DNA of 64,000 nucleotides, taken from positions 496,001 through 560,000 of the forward strand of contig NW_024881694.1 in NCBI RefSeq assembly GCF_019059575.1. Reading direction: 5' to 3'. Positions within the stretch are counted from its first letter, which is position 1, and each line of letters opens with the position of its first letter. Below the pieces are notes generated by a model. That model saw only the letters and a program-made list of their open reading frames with translations, had not been told where the DNA came from and made no database searches. The position numbers were made by a program, and so were the translations under genes. Below, one piece after another: positions 47,854-60,766 of this stretch. This DNA is from Amphibalanus amphitrite (lineage: Eukaryota > Arthropoda > Thecostraca > Balanomorpha > Balanidae).

Positions 47854-49200
47854 AAGGGGAATCACGAATGCTGTCTTTGCACGGTGCTTCAATTTTCGAT
47901 TACACTGGACTCCAGAGTTAATTCTGAGCCACCGATATATTCGGAGAGATGAGTGTGCCGGTCTGCCGCTGCGCCGGAGCCACGGCGACAATGTCGAGAG
48001 AACCGAGATAGTGTAGTTTCCCATCGTCGATCTGCAGACCTCAAAGCACTTCAAGGGGGCAAGAGACGATGAGTGGGAATGTTGCTGATTAGCTGTACAC
48101 AAGGTTCCCGGAAAAGGGACGCTGTTAAGTCACCTGGTGCGCAGCTATAAGCACGGAACCGCCCGGCTCCTGAACCAAAATAGAGGATTGTGTAAGAACT
48201 TCAGGAATTCCCGTAAAGAAACTGCATCTACAAAGCCTGTGCGAAACATCTAGGGCGACAGCACTGTGCCGCGGCTGAGGGTGTAAGCGAATGCCGCCTC
48301 ATTGTCGGAGATCGCTAGACTGCTGAGAGCTCCACACGTCTGCGGGAACGCCCTTTAGAGGACGCACCCTCAAAAGGCCCCTGCATGTGCACTCGTATTC
48401 ACAGGGCTCTGATTATAGCGCCTACTGCAACAGAGCAGAGGGCTATTCAGTACGCCTTGCTGCATCCTTCACCAGCCACAGCTGTGCTGGTAGGCTCTGG
48501 GTAGCTGCCCGTAGAATATGACAATGTTGGGCTTGTGTGGGTGCTACAAGGTAGCCTAAATATCCAATATGATTGAGCATCATGGGTATGAGGGAGCCGG
48601 AAAGAAGACGGTAAAGTCATTGACCAGGAATGGAAGTGACAGGGGATGACGTCCCAAAGATACATGGGCGTGGTCACAATTATCACAATGAATGTGACGA
48701 GGTTGGCAATAGCAATCGACCTTTCACGGTATTCAACTATGTATATCTTCACTATATCTTCAACGGTTTTACGACAAAGATTGTAGGTCGTCGTACTAAG
48801 CGTGCCGGCTACGAGCTGCATGTCTATGATGATTACCGTGTCGAACTTAATATGATGCTATTTTGGTTTTGGGGTGGGGTGGGGACAGGGAGGACAAATT
48901 AATCATGGGGGAGGCTAGATCGGGTATTTTTTATTGGAATTTTAAACGAAGCTGGGGAAAAGAACGGTCGGATTATACTGGCGCTCCCGGCTGGTTAGCA
49001 CATCAAAATACTGAATGCCCGGCACCCTGCTGACACCACCGAGCTGGCAAAGTTCTGTTGGCTTCAAACTTCTCAAGTTCACTCCCTATTTTATTTCAAT
49101 TAAAATTCCCCTATAAATGTTCACATGTTGCTGCGATCACGTAGCATGTTTGTGTAAATGTTCAACTGTTCCGTCCAGGATATGCCGAAGCCATGCTAAA
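47854..49200. other. Interior of the 3.7-kb element without recognised coding sequence
   Basis: Open frames up to 124 codons (48447-48821, minus strand) have no recognised motif. Confidence 0.45.
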
Positions 49201-49582
49201 TGAGTAGATACGGCTTTCTTCCAAACTGCCTGGACCAACGATTCGGCTCATATTTCACAGGCCACCATCAAATAAAAGCCGTATCTACAAGATACGGCTT
49301 TCTTCCTGACTTATCAGTACCACATTCTTTGTTTGAAATTTTGCATAAATGCCGTATCTGCCGAATTTAAGGATACGGCTTTCTTCCTGCGTGTTTTGCT
49401 ATCCCTGATGTAACAAATCCGTTTTTGAATTTTTATATTATATATAATATTTTCATTTTTGAGTGTACACACGTTTGAGCAGTACCATTATACGCGTCAT
49501 GAAAAGAGCTTTCCAACGATATCAAAAACGAAAAATCGATAAAAATGCGACTTACGGCTTTTTTCCTCCCGACGGCAGAAAA

Positions 49583-51862
<2,280 letters not shown>

Positions 51863-53346
51863 GTGGCACCGCGGTCAGAAGGGATGACGTAGATGGCGAT
51901 GTAGTCTACTCAACTGCTTCCATTCCTGATCGGTAATTCCGAGTCGAAAATGCTTCAGGGAAGTGATTCAGATGTAGAGGCTTGTAGTGTATGGTTAGCC
52001 TACCTGTCGTTTGTTGAGTTAACAAGCGAGGGTTGGGTGTAGGTGGCGGTAGTACCGACAGTGTTGTGAACTAACTGATCGGTGATGGTTTGTTAGATTT
52101 GTGGATGGCCTGCAGAATCGGTGCCAGTTGCTGAGGGCAGGATTGGGGATCAGCTGTTCGTGGTGTGTGGTGTGAGAGATGGTTTGTTCGGTCGGCCGGC
52201 CCGCGGTTTACGTGGGCTGGCTCGACAGTATCGTAAATGATGTGATAACAGCACAAGTTGCAATATCGGGCTGAGCGAAAAAGCGTGCCATGCGGCAGGA
52301 ACGATTAGCGTGACAACTTTGATAGTCGGCTCTTTTTTGTGATGTATTCATCTCGTCGTCAGTGGCTGCGCAGTCGCCATAGTTCAGTGGCACAATCGTC
52401 AATGTGGGGTCCAATATTTACATTTTCCCCAGCCGCGTTGTAGCCGTCTCTGGAGCTGCCAATTTCGCCGTAGTAACTGCTGAACGTGTGGCCTCCGTGT
52501 CCTGCTCGCTGTGCGCTGTCTTCCATGTGTAGAGGCGTTCGTCTCGCCAAGGACGAGGAATGTGTGATGTGATAAAAGCTTTGCTTTTGACTATCTTTAG
52601 CGGGCGGCGTTTAACGAGGTTGCGCGATCATGACGAATGAGTAAATTTACTGATGCGCAATCGCACAAACCCTCCGAAGTTCTTGCCTCTAAATGAGCGC
52701 TTTCAACCATCTTCAGTTGCATTTTTGTGTTGCATTCCACGCCTTCAGGCTACCTGCCCAAGGTGTTCTACAGTTACTGTTGAGTTTTACCACAAATAAC
52801 AGTGTCGGTTTTCAATGTTCCACAAGTGAGTGACAAGTGAGTGATTGTGATTTACGCACACTGGTAAGTGTTGACCCCTAATATTCTGTAGGTTTACCAT
52901 ATGGAATCATGTTTTATAAACATGTATTGTTTAAATACGACTCGGAATTAACATGCGAACCAAAATAAACGCTCTCTCCACCGATGCCATTGTTTCTTCT
53001 CCATCCCTCCCCTGCCCACCCTCGAGGCCAGGTCACCGGCACCGACCTGAGTGAGCACTCCTGACTCCGTGTCCTGACCCCAGTGGCCTCCCCTGCCGGC
53101 CGTCCCTCCTTTGACTGCACTCCCTGACACACGGCACCGGCACAGTTAAAATGGAGCTGCAGCCACCCGCCACTGAGTCTCCCAAACGGCCGCCAGTCAT
53201 CGCGGCCCGATTGTCCACCCCGCCGCCGCGCCGGTGGTCGGTGGCAGGCCCGTTTGATGACGATTCCCTACACAGTCCGCCGTCGTCCGGCGTCGCAGCG
53301 GCTCGCTCCGCCGTCCCGGCCCGCCGCGGCGGCCACCGGCGGTGTC
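51863..53346. other. 3' regions of AK3 and PLAA, tail-to-tail
   Basis: Contains the 3' untranslated regions of both genes. An AATAAA on the plus strand near 52965 could serve AK3. 53033-53346 is very GC-rich and probably PLAA 3' UTR. Open frames here, such as 53151-53612, run antisense to or beyond PLAA and are not supported. Confidence 0.5.
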
Positions 53347-53921
53347 TCAGCTGCTGCGCACCAGCTGCTCGAGCTGCCGCGCGCACGCCGCCACCTTCTC
53401 CGGCTCGGGGACGTTTTTCAGCCTCTCCAGCACCGACTCCACCTCCAGACTCCGGGCGAGCGCCGTCATGTCCCTGGCGGCCGCCGCCAGCGTCCCGAAC
53501 CCGACCAGCGCTCGGAACTGCGCCTCGCCGTCGGTCAGCTGCTGGAGCAGCACACCCAGTGCCGAGAGCGTCTGCGCGCGCGCCTCCAGGTCCCCGGCGC
53601 GTGACAGGCTGACGGCCACGTTGAGCAGGAGAGTGGCCAGCGCCACCTCCACGGCGCGGCTGGCGGCCGGGAACAGCGCCAGCGCGGCGGCCGAGACGTC
53701 CTCGCGCGCCGCCATCACGGCCCGCTCGCCGCTGGCGTGCCGGAAGAGGTTACAGGTGGCGCGCAGAGCTAGCATCTGGTTGGCGGGGGGCGAGTCGGGC
53801 TGCGCGAACCGCTGCAGAGCCGCCAGCAGCGCGGGCCGCCGCTCCTCGGCGCAGAAGTACTGGCAGGTCTCCGGGTTCCGGACGGCCAGTCGCAGCAGGT
53901 CGATCGCCGGGAACGCCAGCT
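53347..53921 (-). CDS. PLAA: PLAA terminal exon: PUL armadillo-like domain
   Basis: Acceptor TCCTCCGTCAG; ends at TGA 53349-53347. Encodes [50 protein letters not shown] and [18 protein letters not shown], the helical repeats of the PUL domain. Very GC-rich, so long open frames exist on the opposite strand. Confidence 0.95.
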
Positions 53922-56900
53922 CTGACGGAGGAGAGGAGAGAGGTCAGTGAACATGACATTCATCCCATGACACCACTCGCCATCAGCTATATAAAATGGG
54001 CACGGGTCTGACAGGTTCAATAGCAAACAGGCGATTGAGTAGAGTGCATGTCAGCAAAACATCAGATATCAAATGGCTCCACAGACCGGCCTGGCACGCT
54101 ACTTCCCTGTCTTATACCACACCAGTATCACTTGCCTAGATTTAACACAATCGTTTGCCTCGGGCCACACACACCCCTGTCCTCTAGTCTCTAGCCACCC
54201 GCAGTACGCAGCGCGCCGAGCTAACCTTTGGGCCAGTCCAGCAGCCGGAGCAGCATGGCCAGGTGATGGGGGGCCGGCGACGCCGTCGGCTCGGCCAGCT
54301 TGGTCAGCTCCTGCAGCACCGTCTCCTCCAGCCGGTGGCACCCGTCGCCGGTGCGCTGGTTGAACTCACGCAGCTTGGCTGGGGGTGGGGAAGGGAAATG
54401 CGTAAGTGGAAAAGCCAAAGAGAGTTTTGATAGTCGAATAATACAATGTGTACAAGGTAAACAATCCAGTAATTAAGTGACTTTGTTTGAAGATCATCTA
54501 TACCCATCATTCAAAAGCATGCACTCTGAAAATCGTGGACCAGTACTATTGCTATGCCAGTTGGTAGCTCGCAACCGCAAAACGTATGTTAGTCAGGATA
54601 TGAAGAAACAAGCTTTCCAGCTTGTGCACGACCAAACCCAAACTGCCCTAAACATACTCTGGTAGATACTCACTGGCCATTCCCTCCACGTTTCCTTTGT
54701 CGAAGTACACAAAGTCGTTCTGCGGGAAGTATCGTGACGCGGGTGGGGCGGCGGCGGGGGCGGGGGTGGTGTCCATAGCGGTTCCGGGCGGTACGTAGCG
54801 GCCACTGCCAGTGAAGGGATCTGCGCCGCCGGCCCCCACGTGGTGTTCCCCGGCCGCGGGGACGTACCGACCCGCTCCTGCGGAGATGAGAGCACACCTC
54901 CGGTTAGAGAAGGGCGTGTGTGCCAAACATTTAAGATTTAATCATGGGTGGTCATTGCTGAAGAACAAGGACGATGTTTGGCTACCTATGAGCGCCATCT
55001 GCAATTGAACTGGAAACCTTCCAGTCCATGAAGCCGGTAGGGTTAACGGATGAACAACACAATAACGACTGCTTGGCATAAAGCAATCCAATACTTAATA
55101 TAGGTAGATCTCCTCAGCTAGAAAACATCGACGATGGAGGACATTGAAAACTTGCAGAAAAAATCGACACTCGAAAGCAAACGCGCCTTGGTGACAAACA
55201 AAGCTGTCCATTCAAGTTGCTCATCAACGCCCATCGTATCCTAATCTACCCACTCACCAGTGAAGGGATCATAGTACTCTCCCGACGGCTGAGGCGGCTT
55301 GGCGGCCGCCCCGGCGCCGCCGCTGTTCTTGATGATGAAGTTGGCCACCGTATCGAGGAACTGCTGGCTCAGCTCGTGTTTGTGGATGAAGCGCTGCGCC
55401 GCCTGCCACGGGTCCTCGGACGTGTTGTAGGGCAGCTTCAGCGGCGGCGCGCCCTCCTGGATGTCCACCGTGAACACGTAGTCGTACTCCTGGTTGGAGG
55501 GACGGGAGGGAGTCAGTGGCGGACAGGTAGGGTGGATATGACAGCCCTCCGTAATACAGCCTAAGATATGAGACAGTTCAGTAAAACATTCGTGCTAGGG
55601 GAGACAAACTAGGAAAGACGTTCACTTTTCATTAAAAAAAAAAAACTGATCACATGGCAGCGGCCCTCCGAAACAATTTTTGTGCTACATCTCGATGATG
55701 CACCACATCCTAGGAAATCACAGACCCACCATATTGAGCCACACTCCGGAACAGAGGATCCTTGCCCCCTCCGACATCTCTCCATCTTCACTCACCTTCC
55801 CATCGTGAAGCACCTTCCCTGAGGTCTCAGTGGAGCCGCCAGAGGCGCCCACCACGTCTCCGACCTTTTTCCAGAGCTGCTCGGAGGCCGACCACGAGTG
55901 GCAGGTGACGTTCGTACCGTCCCGTACCATCACAGTCTGACCATCCCGGCGGCCGGGCGCCAGCAGCACCTCCTTGCCGGGGAGGTCAGCCACCTGTAGG
56001 AGGGGCGGGTCAGGTCAGCTGGTCAACCATCTATAAAAGGAGGCGGTCCGGTCAGGTCATGTACCTACAGAAGAGATAGGCTAGGTCAGACATGAAGACG
56101 ATGAATGCTAATTGCGAGCCAGCCCAGTGATCAATGCTGAGTCGTGAGGTGGGTAGCGGGAATCTGAATTCCAAGAGGGAATAAAATCATATGTGATGTT
56201 TGACTTGGAGTAACGTGCCAGAGCTTCTGTAGTAAACGCGGTAGAATTGGTTACACGAATTAATTTGATCTATTCGACTGCACACCGTCCAAACGTCTGT
56301 ACCTTGTATCCTCCGAGCTCTGCCTTGCTGAGCTGAGTGCCGGCAACCTCCTGTTCGTACACCTCCTGTATATCGGGCGGCGCCTGCCGCTCCGGGGCGG
56401 CGCTGAACACACGGCACACGCCGTCACTGTGGCAGAGAGGGATAATAGTCACTGGAGTGAAACAGACCGCTGAACACCCGGCACACGCCGTCACTGTGGC
56501 AGAGAGGGACCATGGTCACTGGAGTGTACAGACCGCTAAACACCCGGCACACGCCGTCACTGAGGCAGAGAGGGATAAGAGTCACTGGAGTGAAACAGAT
56601 CGCTTAACACCCGGCACACGCCGTCACTGCGGTAAGAAGGGGTCACTTCAGGGAACACAGGACAGGTAACACCAGACACACGGCGTCATTGCGGAAAAGA
56701 GTCAGAGTGGGTCATACAAAACAGCGTGCCGCTAAACGGGTGTCTGGGGCGCATAGCGACGCGAGACTGCCAGCTCTCTGGCCGTCTGCCAGTCTGATCA
56801 CGCGTGACGGCGTCCTAACACCGAACATAAAACCCATGTGTACAATAATGCACAACTCACTCCTCCTCTACCGTCTCTGCCACCAAGGTCATCTTCGGAC

Positions 56901-59122
56901 CACGGCTCCAACGAGGGCGGCCGAAATAGCCGTTTCACAATTTATGGCAGCGACAACAGCATCAAGGTAGACCTGGCACGTACCTAGGTAGGTACCACAA
57001 CAAAGATTAGCCGACTGACCTGGTTCCGGCGGCGATGTCTCCGTTCTGCAGACAGGCCACGGCCCACACCGACTGGGCCGGCAGGTTGATGGTCTGGTCG
57101 AGCTGGCCGCCGCGCCACACTCGCACCGTCCGGTCCTCGCCGGCAGACACGAGATCCACGCCGTTCGGTAGGACAGCCACGCTGTGGGGTGAGAGAGGGA
57201 TGGTTACTGGACCGTACACACAGAAAAGAGGTCCACGCCGTTCGGCAGGACAGCCACGCTGCGGGAGAGGGAGGGGAAGGGGGTTACATGACCGAGCACA
57301 CAGACACGAGGTTCACGCCATTCCGCAGTACAGCCACACTGGGGAGAAGGAGGGAGCGAGGGTTGCTGAACAGACACCAGGTCCACGCCGTTGGGCAGAA
57401 CGGCGACGCTGCGGACGGAAGAGGGAGGAGTGAGGACTAAAATAAACGTTCGAAAACTCCGAAAGGGAGCTTGTAACTGGACGTACGTCTTTTTCCACAC
57501 ACTCTCAATCAAACCGGTCCCTCAGAGACACCAGCTGTGGAACGGAAACTCCTCAAGGATGCGAATGTACGCCGAGCAGAGTTACATAAAATATTCAGCG
57601 ACAAAACGAAATCAGCATCCCTGCAATCAGCAGAAGCATTGCATTACAGTACATTACCACCGAACAAAACTAACAGCTTGGCAAATTGGTCGTACTGTCT
57701 CACCTGTACACAAAGTTGGAGTGCCCGTACAGAGTCTGTACACAGGTGCCATTGATATTCCACCGTCGTATTGTCGCGTCGTTACCGCAGGAGAGAAACT
57801 CTTCCTCGGAGAGGAGCGCCAGGCCACGGACACAGTCTTCGTGACCTAAGGACGGAACAGATGGCCGCTTAAATACCCCACTAGCTGGCGAGACTGACCA
57901 ATGATGCCAGCCGTAACACGAACATTGTAACACCATTAGATGAGCGGCGTAACTCATTGTGCAATATGCATCGTGATCTGATTGTGAATGAACCGGAGAA
58001 ACATGCAATCGGGAAACGTTCTGAATAACTCGTTTCTTCGTCTTTGTCAAAACTCAACAATTCTGATATTTTCACGCCTACAGCTATTTCCATTCTCACC
58101 CACCTGTGAATTTCTGTATGACCTTCCCGGTCTTCCACGCCAGTATGGTCTTGTCTGCCGATCCGGTGATGACCAGACCCGACCCGGGCAGGATGGCCAC
58201 CGCCCAGACGGCGGCGGCGTGGCCGCTCAGGGTCAGCACGCACTTCTGGCCGAGCCACACGCGCGCGCTGCAGTCCCACGAGCCGCTAACAATCGTACCG
58301 AACTTTCCCGCCGCCAGCGCCGCCACTGCACGTAAAGGGACAAGGAGGGTCAAATGGCGCAGAAATATTCAATAGATGATTATCATACCAAACGAACGGT
58401 GTCGCCCAAATGCCCAGGATATGAGAAACAGCGATTGAGATAAAACGCCTCAACAAAATTACGAACGTAAGAACCAGGATCGCAATTAACAAGAGGAACA
58501 TCTTCATCACCAAAAACGGTTATCAATTATCATCCGACGATAAAATAAAAGCATAGGCCCAAGAATCAATGCCCTCCAATTCAAACCACGACAGCAAAGT
58601 TCCCCCTTCTCGTCACCCCCGCGTCCGCGGCTCACCGGTGCCCGTGTGACCGGTCAGCTTGAAGAGCGGCTCGCTACTCTTGTGAGAGTAGACGTGGATG
58701 TTGCCGTCGTTGCTGCCCGTGAGGATCAGTCCGTCGGGAAACTCGTCACCAGGCGGCATCACACACGTGGACACCACGTAGCGCGTGTGGCCACGCAGCG
58801 TCTGCGTGGTCGTGAAGCCGACCCCGTCGCTGAAGAAGCAGCGGTAGACGAGGTCAGACGCGAGTCAAACGCAGACTGATTGGCTGAGGTGGACTGTAGG
58901 ACGGCCTGTCTGGCCTGAGCGTGACTTTGATGAATGAAAAGTGATTAAAGGTAATGTGAAACTCACTAGGATGGGTGTACTGCTGACTGACCTGTCCGGT
59001 GTCCAAATGCGCGCCGTCTCATCTCTGGAGCAGGTGATGATGCTGCCTTGAGGACAGATGCCAGCTGCCACCGCTCGTACGTCGGAGGCATGCCCGACCA
59101 ACGCCGCACGAAACTTGTACAT
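53347..59122 (-). CDS. PLAA: Phospholipase A2-activating protein homologue, ubiquitin/p97 cofactor (11 exons, complete)
   Basis: PLAA (Doa1/Ufd3 family) binds ubiquitin and p97/VCP and acts in ubiquitin homeostasis and endolysosomal sorting. Exons, 5' to 3' on the minus strand: 59122-58992, 58829-58636, 58325-58104, 57845-57704, 57181-57020, 56426-56303, 55993-55796, 55489-55258, 54877-54674, 54378-54226, 53921-53347. Phases agree throughout and give 778 residues, near the roughly 795 of vertebrate PLAA. Residues 1-300 form WD40 repeats ([52 protein letters not shown]). Residues 326-455 form the PFU domain, with [15 protein letters not shown]-x-GRYVP repeats precede the PUL domain (about 515-778), with [18 protein letters not shown] and a final LEQLVRSS. 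The start was chosen by matching the family N-terminus; an acceptor-like CTGCAG just upstream suggests a 5' UTR intron. Introns before exons 5 and 6 carry tandem copies of their own splice sites. Confidence 0.95.
54226..54378 (-). CDS. PLAA: PLAA exon 10: start of PUL domain
   Basis: Acceptor TTCCCCACCCCCAG, donor GTTAGC; leaves after one base. Encodes [20 protein letters not shown] and [14 protein letters not shown]. Confidence 0.92.
54674..54877 (-). CDS. PLAA: PLAA exon 9: DPFTG-GRYVP linker repeats
   Basis: Acceptor TCATCTCCGCAG, donor GTGAGT; leaves after one base. Encodes [21 protein letters not shown] and an Ala/Pro-rich stretch, then [15 protein letters not shown], the segment that precedes the PUL domain. 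Confidence 0.92.
55258..55489 (-). CDS. PLAA: PLAA exon 8: rest of PFU domain and first DPFTG repeat
   Basis: Acceptor GTCCCTCCAACCAG, donor GTGAGT; leaves after one base. Encodes [35 protein letters not shown] and [13 protein letters not shown], then EYYDPFTG. Confidence 0.95.
55796..55993 (-). CDS. PLAA: PLAA exon 7: start of PFU domain
   Basis: Acceptor CCCCTCCTACAG, donor GTGAGT; in frame at both ends. Encodes [18 protein letters not shown] and [20 protein letters not shown]. Confidence 0.95.
56303..56426 (-). CDS. PLAA: PLAA exon 6: last WD40 blade and linker
   Basis: Acceptor CTCTGCCACAG, donor GTACAG; ends in frame. Encodes [18 protein letters not shown] and [19 protein letters not shown]. 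Its acceptor and exon start are repeated in tandem upstream. Confidence 0.92.
56427..56700 (-). repeat. Tandem copies of the PLAA exon 6 splice acceptor and exon start
   Basis: A unit of about 66 bases repeats upstream of exon 6, with acceptor edges at 56493, 56559 and 56626 (AG intact in each). A decayed fourth copy lies at about 56688, where the AG has become AA. Each unit includes the exon-start word TGACGGCGTGTGCCG and the pyrimidine-rich CCTCTCTGCC tract. Confidence 0.92.
57020..57181 (-). CDS. PLAA: PLAA exon 5: sixth WD40 blade
   Basis: Acceptor CTCACCCCACAG, donor GTCAGT; leaves after two bases. Encodes [20 protein letters not shown] and [18 protein letters not shown]. Its acceptor and first 35 or so bases are repeated in tandem upstream. 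Confidence 0.93.
57200..57425 (-). repeat. Tandem copies of the PLAA exon 5 splice acceptor and exon start
   Basis: Three extra copies of the exon 5 acceptor lie upstream in intron 4, with edges at 57258, 57338 and 57408 (spacings 77, 80 and 70 bases). Each carries a pyrimidine-rich tract, CAG, and a near-copy of the exon start (GTGGCTGTCCTGCCGAACGG-like). Each acceptor AG is intact. Confidence 0.9.
57704..57845 (-). CDS. PLAA: PLAA exon 4: fifth WD40 blade
   Basis: Acceptor TTCCGTCCTTAG, donor GTGAGA; leaves after two bases. Encodes [20 protein letters not shown] and [14 protein letters not shown]. Confidence 0.95.
58104..58325 (-). CDS. PLAA: PLAA exon 3: third and fourth WD40 blades
   Basis: Acceptor CTTTACGTGCAG, donor GTGGGT; leaves after one base. 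Encodes [35 protein letters not shown] and [15 protein letters not shown]. Confidence 0.95.
58636..58829 (-). CDS. PLAA: PLAA exon 2: second WD40 blade
   Basis: Acceptor CTGCTTCTTCAG, donor GTGAGC; leaves after one base. Encodes [31 protein letters not shown] and [10 protein letters not shown]. Confidence 0.9.
58992..59122 (-). CDS. PLAA: PLAA exon 1: first WD40 blade
   Basis: ATG at 59122-59120; donor GTCAGT; leaves after two codon bases. Encodes [20 protein letters not shown] and ETARIWTPD. An AG acceptor (TTTTCCTGCAG) about ten bases upstream of the ATG suggests an upstream noncoding exon. Confidence 0.85.
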
Positions 59123-60766
59123 GACTCAACGTCTGCAGGAAAACCTGCAATGTGCAAATGGAGGGGAAAGCTGATTCTTCTTTCTCTTTTCTGTTCTTCC
59201 ACAGTCTTGTACCACACACAAGACACATTTGTCAATAACAATCAATAATGAACATTGCATATTCACCATGATGAGCACCTCACTCACTGGCCTGGCTGAG
59301 CCAGGACAGACCACTGCCCTCACTTGCACTGCCTCCCATCTCAGCGTGCACAATGCCTGACTCAGGATAGGATAGGCTTGAGGCATTGGAAGATGATAAG
59401 TGTTGATTGATACAGAGTGATGGATATTATAGATATGATATGATTATGAAGAACAATATCATGCCGTATAGATTCTATGAATGATGTTGATGTTTCATTG
59501 TTCCAGGGTAGATATTACACTCAGTACAGACTATAGCCTTGGTACAGACTACTGACTAGTTTATTTCCATGTTAACATCTCCCTGGTTGATGGTATGACA
59601 AATGACAAAGAAGGTCAGATATTTATTTCTGTTCCATAACCTGCTGCAAATCTGTGCAACATCAAAACCAAATGTTGGTGAATGGTGCTGATTAATCACC
59701 TGAGAATTTCCCAGGTGCAATAGGAAGGCAAATCCTAATTCCATAAAAACTATACACTGTAGAGTGCAGTCTGCAAAAAGTAATCTTTCTCTGCACCATG
59801 AACAGCTCAAACTCCATCACATTCACAGTCCACAAATCTGCCACCTAATTGCTAAATATCAGACCCAGGGCTGTCTCAACCCTGTCTCTGTAACCTGTTG
59901 GGGGGGGGGGGGGACCTAGTGGCCAGTGGCATTACAGCATTGTGGCATGCTGATTGGGCAGTGGTCCGATATTACCTCATGGCTCATACCTTCCAAGTTA
60001 TTAAAATTCAAATTGGGTAAAAATGTAATTTGGCTCCCAGGTTCTCTTGCTTTGGGCTTTCATACTTTTTAATGGGATTTCATTACCATTATGGATATTT
60101 GACTTGACTACCTACCTACCTATCGTACCCCTACTCCATATTGAGGGTCTTGCCAAAGGTATATGACACAACAGCCTTTGGCAAGCAAACGGGATGAGTA
60201 CGCATGGGGTAAAGGCCTTGGGGTAAAGCACTTCAACCAAAATCAAACCAGTCACCCAGTGGCTGCTGAGAGGCGAGAGCAGCCCCAAACCAACAAATCT
60301 ACGAAAGCTATCCACACCAAAAGGCACTGAACCTGGTCTGATACACCACAAGACTTGCTGGCATAGGAACAAGTAATTAACAATAAAAGGGCTTCAGGAA
60401 CTTACCTTTAAGAAACTTACAGCTTCAGTCTTCAGCAATGTTGATAGTTGATAGTTGATAGATAGAGGTGATAGTTGAGGAGATAGAGGATTGGCAATCA
60501 AGACACGTAGAGTAAAATCAGTTGCTCTTCAACTTGCTGTAAATATTGCTTTGATGCATGCTGCATGAAGTGCATGAGTCTGCACGTCACACAAGGTCAA
60601 ACAAGTGACCCTGCAAAGCTGTCTCTGGGTCTTCATCAGCTTCTGCAAAGCTTCTGTGCCTGTTCAGGGAGTACTTGCTCTGCCGCTGAGCACTGGGTCC
60701 TGTCTGTCCCTCTCTCGTGGTCCTGTCTGCACCTTGCATGCCTGCACAGCCTGCATTACTCACAAA
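59123..60766. other. Region between PLAA and the CR1-type ORF1
   Basis: Probably holds the PLAA 5' UTR/promoter and the 5' UTR of the retrotransposon; the junction cannot be placed. A 14-base G run lies near 59899-59912. A GATAGTTGATA-type short repeat lies at about 60440-60480. Confidence 0.45.

Larger units (their letters stand above)
45840..49578. mobile_element. 3.7-kb element with CTGCCGTCGGGAGG ends and subterminal AAAGCCGTATC repeats
   Basis: The left end and the reverse strand of the right end share CTGCCGTCGGGAGG, then a short A run, then GCCGTA. Flanking AAAA on both sides is a possible 4-base target duplication but is uninformative. The motif AAAGCCGTATC, or its complement, occurs about a dozen times: at 45857, clustered at 47238-47390, and clustered at 49205-49560, in both orientations. 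That fits subterminal protein-binding sites. No transposase was recognised. A Penelope-type fragment and a hAT MITE lie inside it. Confidence 0.75.

Noticed and set aside
53151-53950. Long plus-strand frames of 153 and 202 codons
   Set aside because: Antisense to the PLAA terminal exon and its 3' UTR; Ala/Arg/Ser-rich with no domain.
57204-57512. 102-codon minus-strand frame repeating [11 protein letters not shown]
   Set aside because: Not a separate gene; it reads through the tandem copies of the PLAA exon 5 start and crosses frames between copies.
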